Made by a program: the position numbers and the translations under genes. The notes below the pieces were generated by a model that made no database searches, was not told the origin of the DNA, and worked only from the letters and a program-made list of their open reading frames with translations. This document shows, piece by piece, positions 23,265 to 35,279 of a stretch of DNA of 64,000 nucleotides. This DNA comes from Sepiola atlantica. Taxonomy: Eukaryota; Mollusca; Cephalopoda; Sepiida; Sepiolidae. Position 1 is the first letter of the stretch. Each line of letters starts with the position of its first letter. The stretch lies in assembly GCA_963556195.1 (NCBI GenBank), contig OY744532.1, forward strand, positions 81,564,734 to 81,628,733. Reading direction: 5' to 3'.

Positions 23265-24246
23265 ATTCCATGAAAAATGCCAGTATACTGAAATCATATG
23301 CCCTTAATATACACTAAACACTAAATGTAAAAAAGCAAAGAAATTCCTCAATGTTTACACTTTTATTTTTAAGCGCAAAACATCGAACAAGAATTAATCG
23401 TTTATACTAAATCTCTTGGGCTTTTCCGAAGGGAATTCGGCTGGAACTCATCGTCTTCTTTTATTGACAAACGTTCTGATCGATCTGATGTTCTTATGGA
23501 AGCTATCTAATATCGACTAAGCCTAGGTCGATCCAGTAAGAACTTAGACTTTGGCTGTAGGCTGTAGGCAAGGTTACAAAGTAAGAACCGAAATAAAGTG
23601 CCATTCTATTGCCCTTATTTGTCATATTAGAGTCGTAGAGTACTGTTTTTAGTTAAGAGAAAACGAACAGTTCAGAGAAATGAAAAAAACCAAGGTATAC
23701 AGTTCACATTTTTTGATTTATAAGATTTAAAATTCTTGTTTGAAAAACGACAATCTGAATTGTAAAAAAATGTATTGTATTGTAAAAAAAAATACAGTAA
23801 AAATCGTTTATATATTTAAACACATTGTGAAAGTTGTTAATTCTAATAAATTAAAGTGTGAAACATAAAATTGACTTATTTACAACAAGAACACCTTCAT
23901 TTTCCTTAATACATAACGATGCTGCTTGTGTCGTATGAATAATTGTTCCACTCGGGCGTTATTGATAAGGATACTATAAAGGTAAGTGAAATACCAGTTA
24001 AAATGTTTATTGGCAATGCTTAACTTAACAGTGCTAAAATAGTAACAAGGTTAATATTTTTTATAAGAAAAATTCCTACCAGTAAAATACATAGCCCTGT
24101 TGTGTTCGCATACCCTTCATGACTATAAAGGGTAAACATTTGGGAATTTCTTTTCTTTTGTACATTTAGTATTTAGTGTATATGAATGTTCATCTTAACC
24201 CTATTAAGGGCATATGATTTCAGTATACTGCCATTTCTCATGGAAT
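23265..24246. mobile_element. MITE-like element with ~110 bp terminal inverted repeats
   Basis: The left end reads attccatgaaaaatgccagt then atactgaaatcatatgccct, with tacactaaacactaaatgta after it. The right end, read on the opposite strand, starts attccatgagaaatggcagt, continues with the same atactgaaatcatatgccct and later tacactaaatactaaatgta. The right copy has an extra ~21 bases before that last word. Arms extend inward to about 23370 and 24125. The ~0.98 kb element has no evident coding capacity. The superfamily is undetermined because I cannot see a clear target duplication. Confidence 0.7.
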
Positions 24247-24380
24247 TATAAATATAAATATAAAATATAAATAGTTGCATGTCCGATTACGGGCGACAAT
24301 GCAATAGTCTGCATATTCATTACGGCTTATGAAGCTAAACTTCATAAAAAGCTATACGGTTTAATCGCCATTAAAAACAA

Positions 24381-24388
24381 TTATAAAA

Positions 24389-24434
<46 letters not shown>

Positions 24435-24479
24435 TTTTATAATTATATATATATGTGTGTGTGTGTGTGTGTATATATA
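24381..24479. repeat. (TA)n hairpin plus (GT)n
   Basis: aattataaaact precedes and agttttataatt follows a (TA)n tract (24389-24432), making an inverted repeat of about 64 bp. A (GT)n run at 24455-24472 follows. Confidence 0.85.
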
Positions 24480-24699
24480 TATGGATATAGCACAACATGT
24501 GTTCATGTTTGTAACGGTTTATCGCCTAATAAATCTAATTTGATATTAAAAATAGGCTGGCGTATCTGTTTATTCCTACATAGTTTTCGTATATTTTAAA
24601 GAAAATAAATAACATGAAGCTTACATGAATTAAATAACATCACGATCAAACTATTGATCCAGATTTCCGGTAGATTCATATGATCTTCATAACCGTTTA

Positions 24700-24701
<2 letters not shown>

Positions 24702-24789
<88 letters not shown>

Positions 24790-24790
24790 G
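24702..24790. repeat. (TA)n microsatellite
   Basis: About 89 bp of TA with one tgta interruption, near the second SINE locus. Confidence 0.95.
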
Positions 24791-24846
24791 TAGCTTTACA
24801 AAATAAATAATTAAATAACAAAATAAAATATATTTTCGTTGGAAGT

Positions 24847-25080
24847 TTCACAAATCGCCACTGATTTGTAGTCGAGGGTCTTATCCCATCGGCCATAGCC
24901 AATTAGTTAGTAAATAGAGAGGAATTTAAATATAAATAGCGAATCGGCGGCTAGATTTACCCAAGCAGTTTAAGAGTGATCTCCGAACGGCGTCCGGAAC
25001 GTGCATGTAGCTATTTGCACTGCTTGTTATTAAAGTCACTCAAGAGTGCCCGGCCTTGTTGGAGGGGGCTGATAAATAAT
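24847..25080 (-). repeat. tRNA-Arg-like SINE, single partial unit
   Basis: Matches the - strand SINE at 18448-18672. It has the head segment (cgccactgatttgtagtcga and tcccatcggccatag, 24850-24899), then the aattagttag, ggcggctagatttac, gtgatct and attaaagtcactcaagagtg landmarks. It lacks the B-box half of the head. Confidence 0.8.
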
Positions 25081-25379
25081 AATAATATTTATTAATAAAT
25101 ATTTATTAAATATATATTAAATATATATATATATATAATGCATAAAATTACTATTTTCCATTTTTTTTAATTTTTAAATAGTAGATAGATTAAATGATTA
25201 TTATTTGTAAACTGTTAATACGGTTGCGTTAAAGTTTTGACACGTGGCATGTTAAGATCTGTACTTGATTAACACTATATGTATTTACTGTATTTGTTGC
25301 GATATTAATATGTAAGGATCGATAATTATTTAATGATGTGTTATATATTTCTATATCTATTTGATCCCTACATTTATCT

Positions 25380-25463
25380 AGCCATCTATCTTTGTCTCTC
25401 TCTCTCTTCCTCTTTCTCTCTCTTTCTCTCTTTCTTTATTTTGCTCTCTCTATCTATCTCTCT
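25380..25463. repeat. (TC)n-rich tract
   Basis: Pyrimidine-rich run of tctctctc with tttctctc interruptions. Confidence 0.85.
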
Positions 25464-25523
25464 CAAATGTTAAATACAGGAAAATGTCATCAAATAAAAA
25501 GAAGAGATTTTACCGGTTTCGTT

Positions 25524-25561
25524 CGGATCAACGAACGTTTCTGAAGACGTTCGTTGATCCG
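25524..25561. other. Perfect hairpin, 15 bp arms
   Basis: cggatcaacgaacgt, loop ttctgaag, then acgttcgttgatccg. The arms are perfectly complementary and GC-richer than the surroundings, unlike the TA palindromes elsewhere. Function unknown. Confidence 0.85.
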
Positions 25562-25671
25562 TTCTTTAATTTTTTGTCCTTCCATTTTAATTACTTTTAC
25601 CGTTTGTCTTTTTCACACACCCTGTATTTCACGGCATTTAATGTGTATCCTATATTGTGTATTTTACCCTC

Positions 25672-25718
<47 letters not shown>

Positions 25719-25787
25719 TATATATATATATAAACATATATATATATATACATATATGTGTATATATACATATATATATATATAAAC

Positions 25788-25830
<43 letters not shown>

Positions 25831-25833
25831 AAC

Positions 25834-25897
<64 letters not shown>
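25672..25897. repeat. (TA)n microsatellite with CA/TG interruptions
   Basis: About 225 bp of TA with regularly placed tacata, tgtata and aaacata interruptions. Confidence 0.95.
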
Positions 25898-25901
<4 letters not shown>

Positions 25902-26728
25902 GTATAGTGAACTTTTCACTAGATTTAGACGGAAAGCATAACAGAAACTTAGAATAGAATACGCCATAATTTAATCATAATAATATATAACCTGCAATAT
26001 TGATAATCATATTCGGGTAAATGAGGAATGCTGAATTCGTTTCATGCGTTCATGTTATGCAGTGCATTTTCTACTCTGTGTTCATCGAAAAGCATACGTA
26101 TACATTATTATCCATCCGAAAACATTCTTTGATGTGAGTAACTCTTCATATAATCAAAGCTGGTCAAATACCAGAAGACCAATGGCGGAATTCCAGAAGA
26201 CGAACATCTTGTAAAGAACTCTTTATTCTGGACAACACCCAAAAATGAATTAATCACGATGATGATGTATTTCCTGAGACTTTCTTTTGTAGCTTTGTTA
26301 ATACAAACTCTGATCTGTATCAAAACAGTCAGGCTAACCCTGGTGTTAAAGAAATTGAAAGGAATCAACTCAAAGGATAAACCCCGTCGCTGTTAGGCTA
26401 GCCGTTCTTTTGTGTGAGCAGTTCTAATTACTTATCTAATAATTAAGCTAGATTAATAAATATATATATATAATTAAGTAATTCATGCACGCATGTGTTT
26501 CTGGTTTACCAAACTTCAGCGTAGCTGCCTTTGTCAAGATTGTAGAATGTTATGTTTGAACCATAAAGGCTAGTCTGAAATATGTACGATTTTTTTTTGA
26601 GTGATGGGAGTTTTCACTATAATCACATAGTATATTATATGCATCGACTCACCCGAATAATGGGACGTCTTTATCTGTTTATTTATGAACGTAGTCACCG
26701 TACCCATGTATTTCAGTGTATCTACCTT
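25898..26728. other. No gene recognised
   Basis: AT-rich DNA. An 86-codon open frame on - (26108-26368) has composition nearer to coding than most here but shows no motif I recognise. It could be an old transposon fragment. Confidence 0.4.
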
Positions 26729-26822
<94 letters not shown>

Positions 26823-26848
26823 TATATTTATATATATATATATATATC

Positions 26849-26909
<61 letters not shown>
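26729..26909. repeat. (TA)n microsatellite, ~180 bp
   Basis: One of the longest TA tracts in the window, with rare tttata and tctata interruptions. Confidence 0.95.
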
Positions 26910-26911
<2 letters not shown>

Positions 26912-27229
26912 TTGAGACAATCAACGTTCGTCTTAAACGTCCATCCTTTTGTAAGCAAAGGGAATGTTTATTGGGACTAGATGTGATCAGTCTCTAAGAT
27001 TCATCCTCCATTGTACATATAACATAATGCTATTTTATTCTTTGTACTCTCTCTTTTCACCCGGTTATTGTTTAAATCCCTCGTTTTGAAAATCCCTCGA
27101 TACAATCTTTGTTAAGAGAGGGCGAAACAGGTCGGCTGACATTTTTTTCTTGATTAACTTTTAATCATGAACGATAGAATTCGTTTCCCCTTCATGCTTG
27201 CGATAATAAAATGCTGTACTCCCCCCAAA

Positions 27230-27232
<3 letters not shown>

Positions 27233-27314
<82 letters not shown>
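27233..27314. repeat. (TA)n microsatellite
   Basis: About 82 bp of pure TA. Confidence 0.95.
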
Positions 27315-27316
<2 letters not shown>

Positions 27317-27828
27317 AAAGTCAAATGTACACATTTTATTCGCAAACAACATAATTCATTTATTTAAATAAGCCAAAGGACACACTCTTCCCAAACTTAG
27401 GTGTGATAACCCGTTTTTACTGCAATCTGTTTACACAGTACAACTTTCCAAATTTGTGAATATATATATACGAAATATATTATATTTCTTGATAGTATCA
27501 TATGTGTATATACATGGAATACTGATGAATCCAGACACAAGTAAATACTACTCTTAAATGTTGTTTCACATACCATATGCATTACAGAATATGTTACTGT
27601 TAGGGAAATAAATTGTATTTTTACATTTTTATGATATTGATAAACTAAAACCTTCACCAATTGTTACGAATTATTAACTATTAAAAGTATTTCGAAAATA
27701 ACCTGCACACATTACAGATCCTTATCAGAATTAAAAGTTAAGATTTGTATATGTATTGTCAACAAATAAGAGTACGCGTTACAAATAAGCGAATGAATAC
27801 TAACACAATTTCAAAAAATAAAAAGTAA

Positions 27829-27890
27829 ATAATATATATATACATATTTATGTATATGTATGCATGTATATTTATGTATATATGTAAATA

Positions 27891-27925
<35 letters not shown>
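27829..27925. repeat. (TA)n microsatellite, interrupted
   Basis: TA tract with tatgtatgcatgta-type interruptions. Confidence 0.9.
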
Positions 27926-28210
27926 CATTTTTTCTGTCAAATGGAACAGACACATTTAAATGAAAGAAAAATTAAATGTTTCTCAAATGAAACACTTTTA
28001 TAAAATGGAATATAGACTGAAGAGAGCATAATTGATAAACGATAATTGCTCGAAACGCGTTATGAAATTATATTAGTAAAAATACTTAAAATGTTAAAAT
28101 GATAAGATAATAAATAATTGTTGAAAACGTTTTTTTACTAGCTTTGGTAACTACAATCCTTCAAATATACTTGTTTATCTCGTTGGAACTGCACTGATGC
28201 TACACAACCC

Positions 28211-28244
<34 letters not shown>
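28211..28244. repeat. (CT)n microsatellite
   Basis: ctctctct run that directly replaces the first bases of the adjoining SINE head. Confidence 0.95.
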
Positions 28245-28247
<3 letters not shown>

Positions 28248-29035
28248 GTTAAGATCACCGACTACGAATCAGTGGCGATTTGTGTTCGGGGTTCGCGCCT
28301 ACCGACCGTCGGGAATTAGTTCCTAGACTGAAGATTGCGTTAGCATGAAACATCGATGTCTCTAGGTATTTAAATATTTAATATTTATTTAAAAAAATAT
28401 TATTGTTTATCAGCCCCCTCTTCCCACAAGGGCTGCGCACGTTCGAGTAACTTTAATAACAAGCAGTACTAATAGCTATATGCGCGATCCGAATACCGTT
28501 TCGTTAGATCACTCTAAGCTGCCTGGTAAATGGTTAAAGTTACTCTATATTTACTAACTAATTGACGATGGCCCTTGTGTTAAGATCACCGACTACGAAT
28601 CAGTGGCGATTTGTGTTCGGGGTTCGCGTCCACCGACCGTCGGGAATTAGTTCCTAGACTGAAGATTGCGTTAGCATGAAACATCGATGTCTCTAGGTAT
28701 TTAAATATTTAATATTTATCAGCCCCTCCTTCCCACAAGGGCTGGGCACTTTCGAGTAGCTTTAATAACAAGCATCCGAACACCGTTTTGTAAGATCCGA
28801 ACACCGTTTTGTAAGATCACTCTAAGCTGCCTGGTAAATGGCGGCCACGTGTCGCTAATTACAGTTAAAGTTACTCTATATTTACTAACTAATTGACGAT
28901 GGCCCTTTGGTTAAGATCACCGACTACGAATCAGTGGCGATTTGTGTTCGGGATTCCTAGACTGAAGATTGCGTTAGCATGAAACATCGATGTCTCTAGG
29001 TATTTAAATATTTAATATTTATTAAAAAAAATATT

Positions 29036-29036
<1 letters not shown>
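28245..29036 (+). repeat. Tandem tRNA-Arg-like SINE array, 331 bp period
   Basis: Three head-to-tail units on the + strand. The anticodon-loop word actacgaatcagtggcgat occurs at 28261, 28592 and 28923, exactly 331 bp apart each time. Each unit runs tRNA-like head (gatggccc...ggttaagatcaccgacta...ggggttcgcg), atgaaacatcgatgtctcta body, AT-rich stretch, agcccc(c/t)tcttcccacaagg, tttaataacaagca, gatcactctaagctgcctgg and actaactaattgacgatgg, leading straight into the next head. Unit 2 carries a local ~21 bp duplication (atccgaacaccgttttgtaa). Unit 3 is cut within the head (ggg joined to attcctagac) and runs into (TA)n. Confidence 0.88.

Positions 29037-29107
<71 letters not shown>
29037..29107. 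repeat. (TA)n microsatellite
   Basis: TA tract at the right edge of the SINE array. Confidence 0.95.
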
Positions 29108-29108
<1 letters not shown>

Positions 29109-29547
29109 GGGTTAGCGATGTTAGTGTGTTTCATATAGAAAAAGTAGTGTGAGAATCTACATGAAATCTAAAAGTGTATACTTATGCAAAAGACGTTCCC
29201 GGTAGCTATGAAGGCACAATCCTATTAAAAATTCAGATATGTTTTATTTGATGAAAATGTCTTAGGAACACAATACAAACAGTCTCGAAGCTCTAAGTTA
29301 CCATCTATACGCCAAGTATCTTCATGCCCCATCTCTAACTGACCCATGGTCAAATAACACATTTAAAACTCCAAATACGAATTTTCGATTTTAATAAAAT
29401 ATACATTGTGTGTACTACACAAATTCGGACAGTTTTCAAACATTTCAGCTTTCTCCTACTAATTTAAGGCATAGAAAGAGGGTAAGGGGAAGTAAGCACA
29501 ATGAAAATGAAAGGGTGCATGAGCATAGTGTAAAAGTATTTGTACTC

Positions 29548-29549
<2 letters not shown>
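29108..29549. other. No gene recognised
   Basis: AT-rich DNA without a recognisable coding or repeat signature. Confidence 0.45.
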
Positions 29550-29619
<70 letters not shown>

Positions 29620-29643
29620 GCACATATATATATATATATATAT
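29550..29643. repeat. (TA)n microsatellite
   Basis: TA with tacata and tgcaca interruptions. Confidence 0.93.
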
Positions 29644-29771
29644 AATCCTCATCATCAATCTATGCAATAGTAATTTCACATTCGATCTGTGACCACTAAA
29701 ACATAGCATCAGATGACTGTTCCCCCGTTGGCAAATATGTTATCAGTTCCCTGATATTCAATAAAACGTGC

Positions 29772-29774
<3 letters not shown>

Positions 29775-29848
<74 letters not shown>

Positions 29849-29884
29849 TATATATATGTGTGTCTGTGTATATATATATATATA
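29775..29884. repeat. (TA)n microsatellite
   Basis: TA tract with a tgtgtgtctgtgta interruption. Confidence 0.93.
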
Positions 29885-30782
29885 TTTTCCTCAACATCAC
29901 TCTATGTAATTGTTTCATATTTAACCTTCCTCATTTTATTTTCTGCTTTTGTTCATGTATCATATTTTACCATTCATCTGATAGTTATTTATAATCCGTT
30001 CTAGTGTACTATATTTATTTCAATTTAATTCCATTAAGGTAATCTTTTTGCGTATCATTTAAATAGATTAATCTACCAACATGTTTCAAATTGACACGTT
30101 TTCTATCACAGTGACAACACAAAATCGCCGATTCCACTGCTGCCCTTCACTCAGCAACACAACACTATGTTTAAATATTTTTAATTAAAAATACAATTCC
30201 ATTTGTTTTTGTCGTAGCTCGTACCCAGCAAAACAGATAACAATTAAGAGTCGTCTATCACCTAAGTCTGTTTTAGAAAATGCCCCTAATACCTTGTTGC
30301 TTTCGTCTTAAAATGCTTCCATTGTATACTGCTACAAAGTCATATGTCAGAAATCTTTCCGCTAATTGTATTACAATGAAATGCCTATAATTAAAGATTT
30401 AAGATTCGAGGGACTTACGTAGTAATTGATATTCATGGAATCTTTCTTAATCGATGTTTTATAACTATAAAGCACAAAAAATGTAAATCTGAAGTTTAAA
30501 ATATGTTAAAATATATATTGCCAATAAACAATTTACGATGACCCGAATACACTTATATTTGTGAAATATGTTTTAATTAATGTGTAATACCTATGTTACA
30601 ATTTCACAAAAGATCGGATCGTTCTGATTTTTCAAGATGCGCGTAAATTAAACTGAGCATAGTCTACATTAAGATGTTTTTTTGCATCTAGCAGATCTGT
30701 CACAAAATTGATAATAATCAGATGTTCAATTTGAGAGTGATTATTGTACATATAAATGTATAAACATTTATGTATTACTAAG

Positions 30783-30784
<2 letters not shown>
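29885..30784. other. No gene recognised
   Basis: About 0.9 kb of AT-rich DNA with no visible exon, SINE head or tandem repeat. Confidence 0.45.

Positions 30785-30839
<55 letters not shown>
30785..30839. repeat. (TA)n microsatellite
   Basis: About 55 bp of TA. Confidence 0.95.
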
Positions 30840-30844
<5 letters not shown>

Positions 30845-30968
30845 ACATTTTGTAAAAGTAGGAGAATACTCCCAGCTAGCTATAGATCACAAATAATTTA
30901 TATATTAAATCCGTTGGGATTAATACTACTAAAAATAATAATATTATCATTATAATTATTACTATTAT

Positions 30969-31178
30969 TGTTGTGAAGTTGTCCAACAGTAAATTATAAA
31001 TAAAAGAAGGCAAGTCGAGGGTTGGTTTAACAAGTGTATTAACAAAGTAAGAAAGTGACTAGCACTTGGCTAGACAGTTACAAGACTGTGCTTTGTCTTC
31101 TCTGTGTCTCTGATGACTCGCACTATTTATAGTGACAACCGGTGTAGTTTCTCCTGTGTAAGAACGGCCGGTGTAACA
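30969..31178 (-). mobile_element. Solo LTR (210 bp)
   Basis: On the - strand the segment starts tgttacaccggccgttctta and ends cttcacaaca, giving TG...CA ends with tgtt/aaca inverted termini. A TATA-like ctataaatag lies about 45-55 bases in. The pentamer attat flanks both sides (30964-30968 and 31179-31183), consistent with a 5 bp target duplication, though the site is inside a TTA-rich tract so the match is weak evidence. No partner LTR or internal region is present. It is not the same family as the 994-5391 element. Confidence 0.65.
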
Positions 31179-31230
<52 letters not shown>

Positions 31231-31245
31231 ATAATGATGATGATG

Positions 31246-31308
<63 letters not shown>

Positions 31309-31315
31309 TTACTAC
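31179..31315. repeat. (TTA)n / (AAT)n trinucleotide tract
   Basis: attatt repeats switch through atgataatgatgatgatgat to ataata repeats. Long poly-Ile, poly-Leu and poly-Asn frames here are artefacts. Confidence 0.95.
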
Positions 31316-31809
31316 TAATAATAACTGGATTAAACTGAAACTATCATGGAAGACATTTAAAAAAGGAAACTCATCATTTGACTGAATCCTAGAAAAACGG
31401 TTAGTATCCCACAAAATTGTGAACAAATAAAGGTAGAATTGAAAAACAGAGCAATGGGAGCCTTTCAACTTTAAGGGCAATCTTGAATCGAATTATCGTC
31501 ACTCAAATGTTATAGAAATTAATAGTAAGTAGCTGTTTCCTAGATAACAAGTGGTTTAAAAAGTTATTGTAAGTAGCAGGGGATATTAGAAATCTAGAGA
31601 TAGTTGTAGTCCCCGGGACTACTAGAAACACGATCTGTTGTTTCCAATGTGCAATGACTGATAATGGCTCGTATGCGAATGCTTAATTAGTAAATACAAA
31701 TGATATTATTAATAAGAATACTAACAGTAACATAAACGTTATATGACTAAATGTAAGATATTTTTATATGTAAGATTATAATTATAGTATTTCATCTCAT
31801 ATCTCTCTC

Positions 31810-31813
<4 letters not shown>
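31316..31813. other. No gene recognised
   Basis: AT-rich unique sequence. Confidence 0.45.
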
Positions 31814-31857
<44 letters not shown>

Positions 31858-31940
31858 GTGTATTTAGGCAGCATTTTTTCATTAAGGCATGTTTTATTAA
31901 AGACGACAGAAGATTTCTGTCGTCTTTAATAAAACATGCC

Positions 31941-32028
<88 letters not shown>
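31814..32028. repeat. (TA)n tracts flanking a perfect hairpin
   Basis: TA tracts at 31814-31854 and 31943-32028 enclose a fragment (31856-31880) of the 6861-type repeat and the 65-base hairpin at 31881-31945. Confidence 0.9.
31881..31945. other. Perfect hairpin, 31 bp arms, 3-base loop
   Basis: The left arm reads attaaggcatgttttattaa then agacgacagaa, the loop is gat, and the right arm is the exact reverse complement (ttctgtcgtct then ttaataaaacatgccttaat). It lies between two TA tracts. There are no mismatches, so it is either recent or maintained. Confidence 0.92.
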
Positions 32029-32031
<3 letters not shown>

Positions 32032-32045
32032 CATATATATGTGGC

Positions 32046-32720
32046 TGGGGGTGCATGTATGTATGTGGGTACAGAGAGAGAGAACAACTCTGGTAACGTT
32101 ATAATTTTGTCAGAATCGTCCACAGTGAGACAATTATAAAAAAATCGTTTACGTGTATGGTTTAGTCACAGATGAACCCCTCCTAGAACAAGAACATTAA
32201 CATGCCAATATGTGAGATTATAAATAGATGATTAATGTGCCCACATAACCCAGGGAAACCCTACAAATGGAAAAAAGATAAATAAATAAGTTTTACTAAA
32301 TAATGCAGTTCAACATTTATTGAAAATAATTTTTTAAAAGACTGATCACGAAAACTGGAATGTAACATTGAATAAAATAATCCAAATGATTAAAATGAGT
32401 TCATCATTTTCTTCTCAAAATCTAAAAAAAGAATATTATACAGTTTATGGCTTCAATATTAAAATCTTCCACGAGTGAATAATCTTTTGAAATCTTGTTA
32501 ATGACCTGTTTTTTAATAAGTGTCAGCATTTTACTCTTCTTGTTACACTATCTCTTCCACTCTACCGTCTTTAAATTTGTTATGTGAGCGTTCTCTGCAC
32601 AGACCACGATCGTCCACTAATGGTCTGAAAAAAGTGTTCGATTTCTATACCAATGGCAGTGGTCACTGCGTGGTATCAGTCAGTTCTGCAGCAGAATGAT
32701 TCTCTCTCCAAACATAATTC

Positions 32721-32722
<2 letters not shown>
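32046..32722. other. No gene recognised
   Basis: AT-rich DNA with no supported feature. Confidence 0.45.
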
Positions 32723-32763
<41 letters not shown>

Positions 32764-32779
32764 GTATATGTATATATAT
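32723..32779. repeat. (TA)n microsatellite
   Basis: TA with tgta interruptions toward the right end. Confidence 0.93.
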
Positions 32780-32939
32780 TTTAAAACAAGCGAAAAAGGT
32801 GTATTTAAAGGGTGTTATTATAAGACTCGTCTTTTACGACTAAGCAAATCAAGAGAATCTGGAAAACCAAACCCTCTCTCGCTCGACGAAGCACCCAAAC
32901 TCCACCTTCGTCTGCTTCATTTTTATTATATATCCATAC

Positions 32940-32973
32940 ACATATACCCACACACATATATATATATTTATGC

Positions 32974-33032
<59 letters not shown>
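32940..33032. repeat. (TA)n microsatellite
   Basis: TA tract preceded by cacacata words. Confidence 0.93.
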
Positions 33033-33036
<4 letters not shown>

Positions 33037-33099
33037 ATTATATATGTATATATGTAAATACATAGTTATGTATAAGTATATGCATATGTATATATTGCA

Positions 33100-34015
33100 T
33101 AACACATATAACAATCAAACCCACGAACGTCTATTGAACGTCACCAATAAAACGAAAGCAATAACGAAAGTTAATGAAAGTTTATGAAAGCGTTTTCAAC
33201 CTTGTTTTTAACTCATTTCCGTAAGGCACTTCTATAGGCATTTTCAACAGGCACTTTTTAAACATTAATCCTTTAAACATTGTTCGTTAAGCATATCTTT
33301 CGATTTTTAGTTCTTTCAGTTTTACATGTTGAGTACACGAAAAAAGGTTATGACCCCAAAAAGTTACCTTACATTTTATTTCTCACTATTGGTCGTGGGT
33401 TTGCTTGCCCACTCATCTCCGTTGCGTGCTCGTGATCGTAGTGGTGTACCTGTCTTGTGGTTAAACTCTTTTTTCATGCACGGAGAAACACACGCTCGAA
33501 GACAGATTTGAGAGAGATTCTTTCTTTTTATTCCACACTTCAATCGGAGAGATTTCGGTCTGTCGGTTCGTTCATTCAAACTCTCTTCTTCTTTCATACT
33601 GCTTTGTGGAAATGTGAAGATGCAATCGGCTATATTCTTCTACATCTTAGCCCATATCTGGCGATATCACCCCAACTCTGTGCAGTGCAGAGCTCAGTTA
33701 ATGGAGTCTGTGTTTTTCGCGCCTCAATGGTGAACTGTCAAGAAAACTAATTTCTCACCAAGGATCTGTGACGTCAGAGCACGTGGACCCTTCAACGAAT
33801 GTCATAACAGAACTCGCTTTTTGTCTAACATTTTTGATCCGAGCGGTTCATCTCAGCCAGCTTACATCCCGTATGTTATGATACCCATAATTAATAATTT
33901 AGTTTTCCCTAAAATATCAATGCACCTAAACTGCAATTGATCCTATTTCTTTCACCCAGTTCATAATTAATACTAGCTGTTTTACCCGTTTTAAAAATAC
34001 AGGGCACGTCATAAT
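33100..34015. other. Mixed-composition DNA, no gene recognised
   Basis: GC content is higher than in the surroundings around 33370-33850. Overlapping open frames of 61-97 codons on both strands (for example 33457-33750 on +) carry no motif I recognise. The stretch may be an old transposon or LTR remnant, or a non-coding transcribed region. I cannot distinguish these. Confidence 0.35.
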
Positions 34016-34018
34016 GTA

Positions 34019-34489
34019 ACATATGTATATATGTCTATATGTATATTCATATACGTATGTGTATATATATATATATATATGACATTTGTATATATCTCTG
34101 TATATATATGCATATATTTATGTGCATATATATATATATGTATGTATATGGGTATATATACATATATATATATGTATATGGGTATATATATATATATATA
34201 CATATATATGTATATATAAATATATACATTTATATATATATATATTGGTATATATATATATATATATATACATATATATGTGTGTATATATTGGTATAGA
34301 TGAATATACATATATATATTGGTATATATATATATTTATATATATATATGTATATATATATATATACATATATATATGTATATATATTGGTATATATAAA
34401 TGTATATATATATATATGTATATATATTGGTATATATATATATGTATATATATATGTATATGTCTTGGTATATATATATATATATATAA

Positions 34490-34537
<48 letters not shown>
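34019..34537. repeat. Degenerate TA/TG array, ~520 bp
   Basis: Long TA-rich tract with recurring tgtatatggg, attggtatat and tgtatatata interruptions. It produces Tyr-Ile frames on all strands. It looks like a TA microsatellite that has evolved a longer period. Confidence 0.92.
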
Positions 34538-34541
<4 letters not shown>

Positions 34542-35270
34542 CCTTTGTAAAAAAGTATCCGACCTTAGGCCAGTAAAATATTTCAAATACATGACGGTTT
34601 GGGGGCTTGCACACACTTACCCCAACGACCCATCTACTGCCATAAATACTTCTAGAAGGCTTTTTCTGAATGGTGTTCATCTCAGCCGTCGCTTTCCGCA
34701 TCATGTTTTTTTTCGCACCCTCTAAAATACAGCTGCACTCCGAGCAGTTTGGGGCCTGCCGGAACGCTGGTAACTCTCCGCTGGTGTGCGGCCATTTTTA
34801 TATAGGTTGGACCACTCCTTAATTTGTGTTACATCTTCCCCAAACATCTGCTGAATCTAATGCGAAATCTTTCGAACAATAAGCGAATTCAAATCAAATA
34901 GCATTACTAGAATATATGTATATAGAAGTTTTGTAAGTGTTACAGCTTTTGTTTTAAAGTATTCCTCAATGTTACTAATAAATCACAGACATCATAATTC
35001 CTTACAAAAACATTTACCAAATATTTAGATTTTGTTTTTCTTAGTTTCAATTTAGTGTTAGTTGTTAAAAGCGATGCACATGATATAACATTTTTATATT
35101 TTTGGTATTCACAAAATTTATTGTCGAAAGATATATGTTTTTCTTGTGTTTTTTTTTCGACATAGTTCACCCCAAACAATGCAGGCCGTCACTGTAGACG
35201 TAAGGGACTACTGAGAAAAAAGGGAGAAAGTTGGGGGGGGGGTCAACCTAAATTGGGAACTGCGCAGCGA
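34538..35270. other. No gene confirmed
   Basis: 34540-34800 is of mixed composition and - strand open for about 55 codons outside the TA tract (34704 leftward), without a recognisable motif. 34900-35170 is AT-rich. A g-run lies near 35232-35241, just downstream of the LINE fragment. Confidence 0.4.
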
Positions 35271-35279
35271 GATGTGTGT

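Noticed and set aside
18448..28945. Functional tRNA-Arg genes
   Set aside because: The tRNA-like segments lack proper acceptor pairing, contain mismatches and are followed by SINE bodies.
31104..31480. Poly-Ile/Asn and poly-Leu/Ile frames
   Set aside because: (TTA)n and (AAT)n trinucleotide runs. The + frame crosses the solo LTR by chance.
33326..33750. Host exon candidates in the GC-richer stretch
   Set aside because: Overlapping frames on both strands, no recognised domain and no consistent splice-site framework.
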